Below, piece by piece: positions 60,649 through 64,000 of a stretch of DNA of 64,000 nucleotides. The notes below the pieces were generated by a model. That model was given only the letters and a program-made list of their open reading frames with translations. It was not told the DNA's origin and made no database searches. Each line of letters starts with the position of its first letter. The first letter of the stretch is position 1. Source of the DNA: Mucilaginibacter sp. 44-25. GTDB taxonomy: Bacteria; Bacteroidota; Bacteroidia; Sphingobacteriales; Sphingobacteriaceae. Both the position numbers and the translations under genes were made by a program. The DNA is taken from the NCBI GenBank assembly GCA_001898335.1, contig MKTS01000012.1, positions 172,652-236,651 of the forward strand, read 5' to 3'.

Positions 60649-61364
60649 AAGACTTAACCAACACTTTTGGAAATTTATACCAGCCTGTAAAAGCCCTGCT
60701 TATCCTGCAAAAGACGGGAAGCGACTATCAATCCGATTTTTACATTGAAAGCTATGATATGGATAGTACGGGTTGCCCCATCAATGGCCATCCCTTGTCC
60801 ATCACCGAAAGCAATAAGTTAGCCAAAGCATTACAGGTGAATGAAAAAAAGGCGCAGGGATTTTTAAACCCAAAGGGCTTAATGCCCACCAACGTTTTAA
60901 CCATAAACAGCGGTTCATCAGGCTATGCGGTATGGCATACGCCACGGCAACAAATCAAATTGTTATTTACGGAGAACCTCGGTATTCCATCAGGCATAGC
61001 TGCTATTCCCGCAATGGTTTGGAAGGCCGGGAAAAACAGTATTCAGGTTTTTGCGGTAGCCAATAATGACTTTTCGGAAAACACACCCTTGTATCATGCC
61101 CCCTTTTTTAATGTCTATCCTGACGGCAGGGTATGTATGGGCAACGTGCGTATCAGCATACCTAAAGATTGCGGATTAGAGCAGTTTATGGAACTATGGC
61201 AAACCTTTTTTTTTAACAGCTATTTCAGCCACCTGTTTGGCGGTCATCAGCCCGTTAAAGGAAATATCGTTCAGCTATGGCAACACCTGACCGCCAGCGG
61301 GGAGCAGTTCCCAACCGATGTATTAATTCCCAACAACTATCAAATTAAAAATCTACTCAAATGA
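60645..61364 (+). CDS. PRTRC system protein B
   Basis: The ATG at 60645-60647 overlaps the PRTRC F TGA as ATGA and gives 239 residues. Segments FYIESYDMDSTGCPINGHPL, PKGLMPTNVLTINSG, AVWHTPRQQIKLLFTENLGI and FNVYPDGRVCMGNVRISIPK are typical of PRTRC B (TIGR03737). Its stop overlaps the ThiF gene by 4 nt (ATGA). It is probably soluble and made together with the ThiF protein. Confidence 0.9.
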   Translation: MKDLTNTFGNLYQPVKALLILQKTGSDYQSDFYIESYDMDSTGCPINGHPLSITESNKLAKALQVNEKKAQGFLNPKGLMPTNVLTINSGSSGYAVWHTPRQQIKLLFTENLGIPSGIAAIPAMVWKAGKNSIQVFAVANNDFSENTPLYHAPFFNVYPDGRVCMGNVRISIPKDCGLEQFMELWQTFFFNSYFSHLFGGHQPVKGNIVQLWQHLTASGEQFPTDVLIPNNYQIKNLLK

Positions 61365-62167
61365 AAACGCTTACCCCCATACATATCACCGACAATTACC
61401 TGATCAATCCGACCAATCCCATTACGGTTAACCTCATTGGCTGCGGTGGGACTGGCAGTCAGATGCTTACCAACCTTGCCCGGATGAACCAGGCTATGCT
61501 TGCGCTTAATCATCCGGGCTTAGTGGTCTTAGCCTACGATGATGATACGGTAAGCGAAGCCAACCTCGGCAGGCAGTTGTTTGCCGAAGCAGAAACAGGG
61601 TTGCACAAGAGTGTCGTATTGATTAACCGCATCAACCGTTTTTTTGGTACGAACTGGAAAGCGGTTACCCAACGCTATGATACGGACTATGCAGAGGCTC
61701 AGCCGAACGATGGCAAGGCGAATTTATTTATCACCTGCGTGGATAATGCCGTTTCAAGGTTTGAAATCGGTAAAATCCTGCAACAGTTTAATGGTTACCG
61801 TACCTATGAACGAAACCGCCCCTTATACTGGATGGATTTGGGTAACAGCAAGGACACAGGGCAGGTAGTTTTATCAACTATTGGCGACCACAAACAGCCG
61901 GAATCCAAAAAGTATGCGCCCGTAGGAAACCTGCCCTTTGTTACCGAAACTTTTAAGGAACTATTGGAAACGGCAGATGCAACCGACAATACGCCAAGTT
62001 GTTCATTAGCCGAGGCCCTGACCAAACAGGATTTATTTATCAATTCCACCTTAGCCAACATGGGTTCATCCCTGCTATGGCAACTGTTTAAGGAGGGCTT
62101 ATTGTTTAACAGGGGCTTTTTTATGAACCTGCATGATTTCCGGACGCAGCCCTTAAAAGTCGCCTGA
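61361..62167 (+). CDS. PRTRC system ThiF family protein
   Basis: The 268-residue protein has the E1-like nucleotide-binding loop NLIGCGGTGSQMLTNLARM, the acidic strand VVLAYDDDTVSEANLGRQLF, and ITCVDNAVSRFEIGKI. These are the adenylate-binding features of ThiF/MoeB/E1 proteins. The usual CxxC zinc pairs are absent, as is common for PRTRC ThiF (TIGR03736). It may adenylate a C-terminal carboxylate of a partner protein; PRTRC C, with a C-terminal GVKG, is a candidate (inference). Confidence 0.92.
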   Translation: MKTLTPIHITDNYLINPTNPITVNLIGCGGTGSQMLTNLARMNQAMLALNHPGLVVLAYDDDTVSEANLGRQLFAEAETGLHKSVVLINRINRFFGTNWKAVTQRYDTDYAEAQPNDGKANLFITCVDNAVSRFEIGKILQQFNGYRTYERNRPLYWMDLGNSKDTGQVVLSTIGDHKQPESKKYAPVGNLPFVTETFKELLETADATDNTPSCSLAEALTKQDLFINSTLANMGSSLLWQLFKEGLLFNRGFFMNLHDFRTQPLKVA

Positions 62168-62173
62168 ACAGTT

Positions 62174-62356
62174 ATGTCGATAACAGATCAAAACGGTAAA
62201 ATAATTGCCATCGAAAATTTGGATTTAGCCATCCTGCAAGCCGACGACTACCGCCACTACCGACATGTTGACCCCTCATTCAAACCATTGGATGAGGGCT
62301 TGCAGGCTTATTGGGAAGATGTCTATCAGAAATTATTAGAGTTAAGAAACGAATAA
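62174..62356 (+). CDS. Small protein downstream of PRTRC ThiF
   Basis: The 60-residue acidic protein (MSITDQNGKIIAIENLDLAI, QADDYRHYRHVDPSF, ending QKLLELRNE) is soluble and helical. It lies 6 bp after the ThiF gene. Similar small proteins follow PRTRC ThiF genes in other Bacteroidota as I recall; function unknown. Confidence 0.65.
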   Translation: MSITDQNGKIIAIENLDLAILQADDYRHYRHVDPSFKPLDEGLQAYWEDVYQKLLELRNE

Positions 62357-62362
62357 AAATCG

Positions 62363-62409
62363 CGCCAGCCGGCCACTTGCTGCTTTCATCCGCAACAGGC
62401 CGTCTGGCG
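62363..62409. other. Hairpin downstream of the PRTRC genes
   Basis: CGCCAG (62363-62368) pairs with CTGGCG (62404-62409), and GGCC (62371-62374) with GGCC (62398-62401), with a loop of 23 nt. No U-tract follows, so it is more likely a structured or protein-binding site than a terminator. Confidence 0.4.
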
Positions 62410-62498
62410 TATTGGGTCGCCTGACTTTCCTAAAATCAACACCTGCCTCCGGCCACTATTGCTTTTAGAAAAAACAGGCCTGTTTCAAATGAAGAATT

Positions 62499-63635
62499 AT
62501 GGTAAAGATAAAAGAGGGCTATGTGATGAACGCCCGTGAAAAAGTTGAATTTGATAGGGTCAATGCCCTGCCACGCAAAACATCCGGTGTGGTTGCTTAT
62601 TACTTCAAACCGCAAACGAAATACCCGCCACGCATTTATGTTTTTATGCACGCTGAAATTTGGTGTGACCGTAACCGCCGCCCAATGGGGCTGTTTCACA
62701 CTATGCCGTTCTTATCCCGGCCAATGAACCGGGAGGAAATTGAATACCATCATTTTGACATCCGGCTTTGTTACCACCACTATGAGGATTGGGATAAGCT
62801 CATTTATGCTGAGGAACAGGAAGCCGAAGAACTGGATAAGGAAAATCCCGATACGGGAAGCGCTTTTTTGGAGAAGCTAAAAAGTTACAGGAATGACTAC
62901 CCTGTAGGATATGCTAAAAATCTGCCACCACGGATTAAAGAGCAGTTAACTGAAAGCGGGGAAAGCAATTTAATGGGAGAATTGATGACCAACGGGCAGC
63001 ACTATTCCCTTCAGCAAATCAGCGAATTACTGAATAAAGAACAGCAGGGTGAAAAAAGGATGACTATTCTTATTCTTTTACGGGAACTCTACAAAAGCAG
63101 GGCAACAGGGCAAACCGAAGGTTTTAATATTACAATTGCGGAAATAGAACGTAAGGCGTTGATGTCACAGCAACGTACCCGCAGGAATTATGTCAGGAGG
63201 GTTTACCAAAAAAACAAGCTATTTGCATTGGAGGAGGTCCGTGCCAAATATCCTGACTATACCGAAGCGATGCTTCAAGCCGACCTTTTGGTAAAGAAAA
63301 GAAGATTTCGGAAGAAAAAAAGTAAGCCCATTGTGGATTTGCGTCGTTGCCAATTGGAGAAATTGGCTCGAAAACTTAACTTTGAAAATTTAAGCGAACA
63401 CGACTATCATCATACCTGTTGTCGGATAGTTCTGCTGCAAAACGCCCTCAAGCTTCGCCTGCCTATCCGGTTAACAGTAACCTTAAACAAAAACAAACTC
63501 ATCTACTCATTTAACTGGCGTACCAGGGAAAGCGTGGTGAAGTCCTTTGTCGGCCTGGCCAATGCAAAGGGAATGACCCACGAACAATTGGCGCTACGCC
63601 ATAAAGAAATGAGCAGCTCAAATTATAGTTTTTGA
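62499..63635 (+). CDS. Hypothetical basic mobile-element protein
   Basis: The 378-residue protein is not recognised. The N-terminal half has an aromatic, His-containing region (VVAYYFKPQTKYPPRIYVFM, IEYHHFDIRLCYHHYEDW). The middle has NLMGELMTNGQHYSLQQIS and a helix-rich part. The C-terminal half is strongly basic with RRNYVRRVYQKNKLF and VKKRRFRKKKSKPIV, suiting nucleic-acid binding. It lies downstream of the PRTRC cassette after a 142-bp gap with a hairpin and is followed by a G/C-rich terminator-like stem. Met10 (ATGAACGCC) is an alternative start. Confidence 0.65.
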   Translation: MVKIKEGYVMNAREKVEFDRVNALPRKTSGVVAYYFKPQTKYPPRIYVFMHAEIWCDRNRRPMGLFHTMPFLSRPMNREEIEYHHFDIRLCYHHYEDWDKLIYAEEQEAEELDKENPDTGSAFLEKLKSYRNDYPVGYAKNLPPRIKEQLTESGESNLMGELMTNGQHYSLQQISELLNKEQQGEKRMTILILLRELYKSRATGQTEGFNITIAEIERKALMSQQRTRRNYVRRVYQKNKLFALEEVRAKYPDYTEAMLQADLLVKKRRFRKKKSKPIVDLRRCQLEKLARKLNFENLSEHDYHHTCCRIVLLQNALKLRLPIRLTVTLNKNKLIYSFNWRTRESVVKSFVGLANAKGMTHEQLALRHKEMSSSNYSF

Positions 63636-63647
63636 AAATCGCCGGAC

Positions 63648-63668
63648 GGCCCCGGCTTTGCCGGGGCC
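63648..63668. terminator. G/C-rich hairpin after the last large gene
   Basis: GGCCCCGGC (63648-63656) pairs with GCCGGGGCC (63660-63668) around TTT. There is no run of T directly after it. A second inverted pair, ATGCCAAC (63672-63679) and GTTGGCAT (63711-63718), encloses a T-rich run at 63699-63706, so the two stems together may stop transcription. Confidence 0.6.
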
Positions 63669-63804
63669 CATATGCCAACCGTTTATTTACACGTTGAGTT
63701 TTTTTAAGCAGTTGGCATTTTTATAATGAAATTTAAACATACTTTTAAACCATCAAAATTTTCCCTACATTCAAAATAAAACGGCGATTTATTTAAAAAC
63801 AGTG

Positions 63805-63945
63805 ATGAAGAAACCGGCCATTGATTATTGGAGATATCTGTCTGAAGTCAGGATCAAAGGAAGATTTTCAGAACAGAAAATCTATGCAGTCCTGCTGCTG
63901 TTATTATGGCTTTTGGTTTATTTATTAATGCGAATCAAGGGTTAA
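63805..63945 (+). CDS. 46-residue single-pass membrane protein
   Basis: The frame starts MKKPAIDYWRYLSEVRIKGR, has FSEQKIYAV and one Leu-rich helix (LLLLLWLLVYLL), ending MRIKG. It is below usual gene-calling size but has a clean amphipathic start and a single membrane segment flanked by basic residues. Context is the right end of the mobile backbone; no function is known. Confidence 0.45.
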   Translation: MKKPAIDYWRYLSEVRIKGRFSEQKIYAVLLLLLWLLVYLLMRIKG

Positions 63946-64000
63946 AAGACAAGATAAATAAAAGCGGCAGCAATTTTACCAAAAACATGAATAAGCAAAC

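Noticed and set aside
63989..64000. Start of a further gene at the right edge (ATGAATAAGCAA)
   Set aside because: Only four codons are inside the window; cannot be supported.

Overview
The window looks like a chromosome or genomic-island segment of a Bacteroidota bacterium, most likely Sphingobacteriaceae (Mucilaginibacter or Pedobacter type). The signs are TonB-dependent receptors with carboxypeptidase-like N-terminal domains, lipoproteins of the SCKK/AACKK type, promoters of the TTTG-N19/20-TAnnTTTG type, and PRTRC, DUF932 and DUF6660 family genes. I see no rRNA, tRNA, CRISPR array or intact transposase.

Layout. 1-8.1 kb (minus strand): two metal-transport modules, a CzcA-type RND pump fused to an outer-membrane channel with the start of its CzcB adaptor, and FeoB. 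Each transporter is preceded by a ~60-aa basic single-pass membrane microprotein and a secreted Cys-rich DUF6660-like protein. 8.4-18.7 kb (minus): two TonB-dependent receptors; the second heads a group with a beta-helix lipoprotein, a propeller-like lipoprotein and a metallophosphoesterase. 18.9-21.0 kb: a gene graveyard with a microprotein remnant, a chimeric pseudogene with a P-type ATPase tail, and a truncated serine hydrolase. 21.0 kb: a bestrophin (plus).

22.0-39.0 kb (minus): about 17 tightly packed genes that probably form one very long operon starting at 39.0 kb. They are a DUF6660-like protein, the microprotein, a CzcA-channel fusion, CzcB, a P1B-4-like ATPase, an Nramp-related transporter, a degenerate PAP2-like protein, ZIP, DUF1345, small proteins, MgtC, GmhA, a site-2 protease, an HD protein and a PAP2 phosphatase. 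39.4-42.1 kb (minus): a CPC-type P-type ATPase, a YdaT-like small protein and a Fur-family regulator, flanked by diverged direct repeats and a decayed DUF6660 gene.

42.8-49.8 kb (plus): an outer-membrane-type protein, a fourth DUF6660-like protein, a SulP-carbonic anhydrase fusion, an aspartyl protease, two microproteins and a HAD phosphatase. 50.1-54.6 kb: a His-rich protein, a CzcA fragment, and a DtxR/MntR-type regulator with a fourth microprotein. Across a near-perfect palindromic operator lies a divergent operon for a di-haem oxidoreductase, a Rieske protein and a porin-like protein. 54.6-56.1 kb is mostly non-coding but holds a nested palindromic element and a broken gene. 56.1-64 kb (plus) is a mobile-element backbone: SSB, DUF932, and a partial PRTRC cassette (E, C, F, B, ThiF) with accessory genes.

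The main theme is metal homeostasis at the envelope. The most unusual signal is the recurrent small-protein cassette (DUF6660-like plus microprotein) placed in front of unrelated metal transporters and next to a metal-dependent regulator. Functions assigned by family are recognised from motifs; roles of the small proteins are inference from context.
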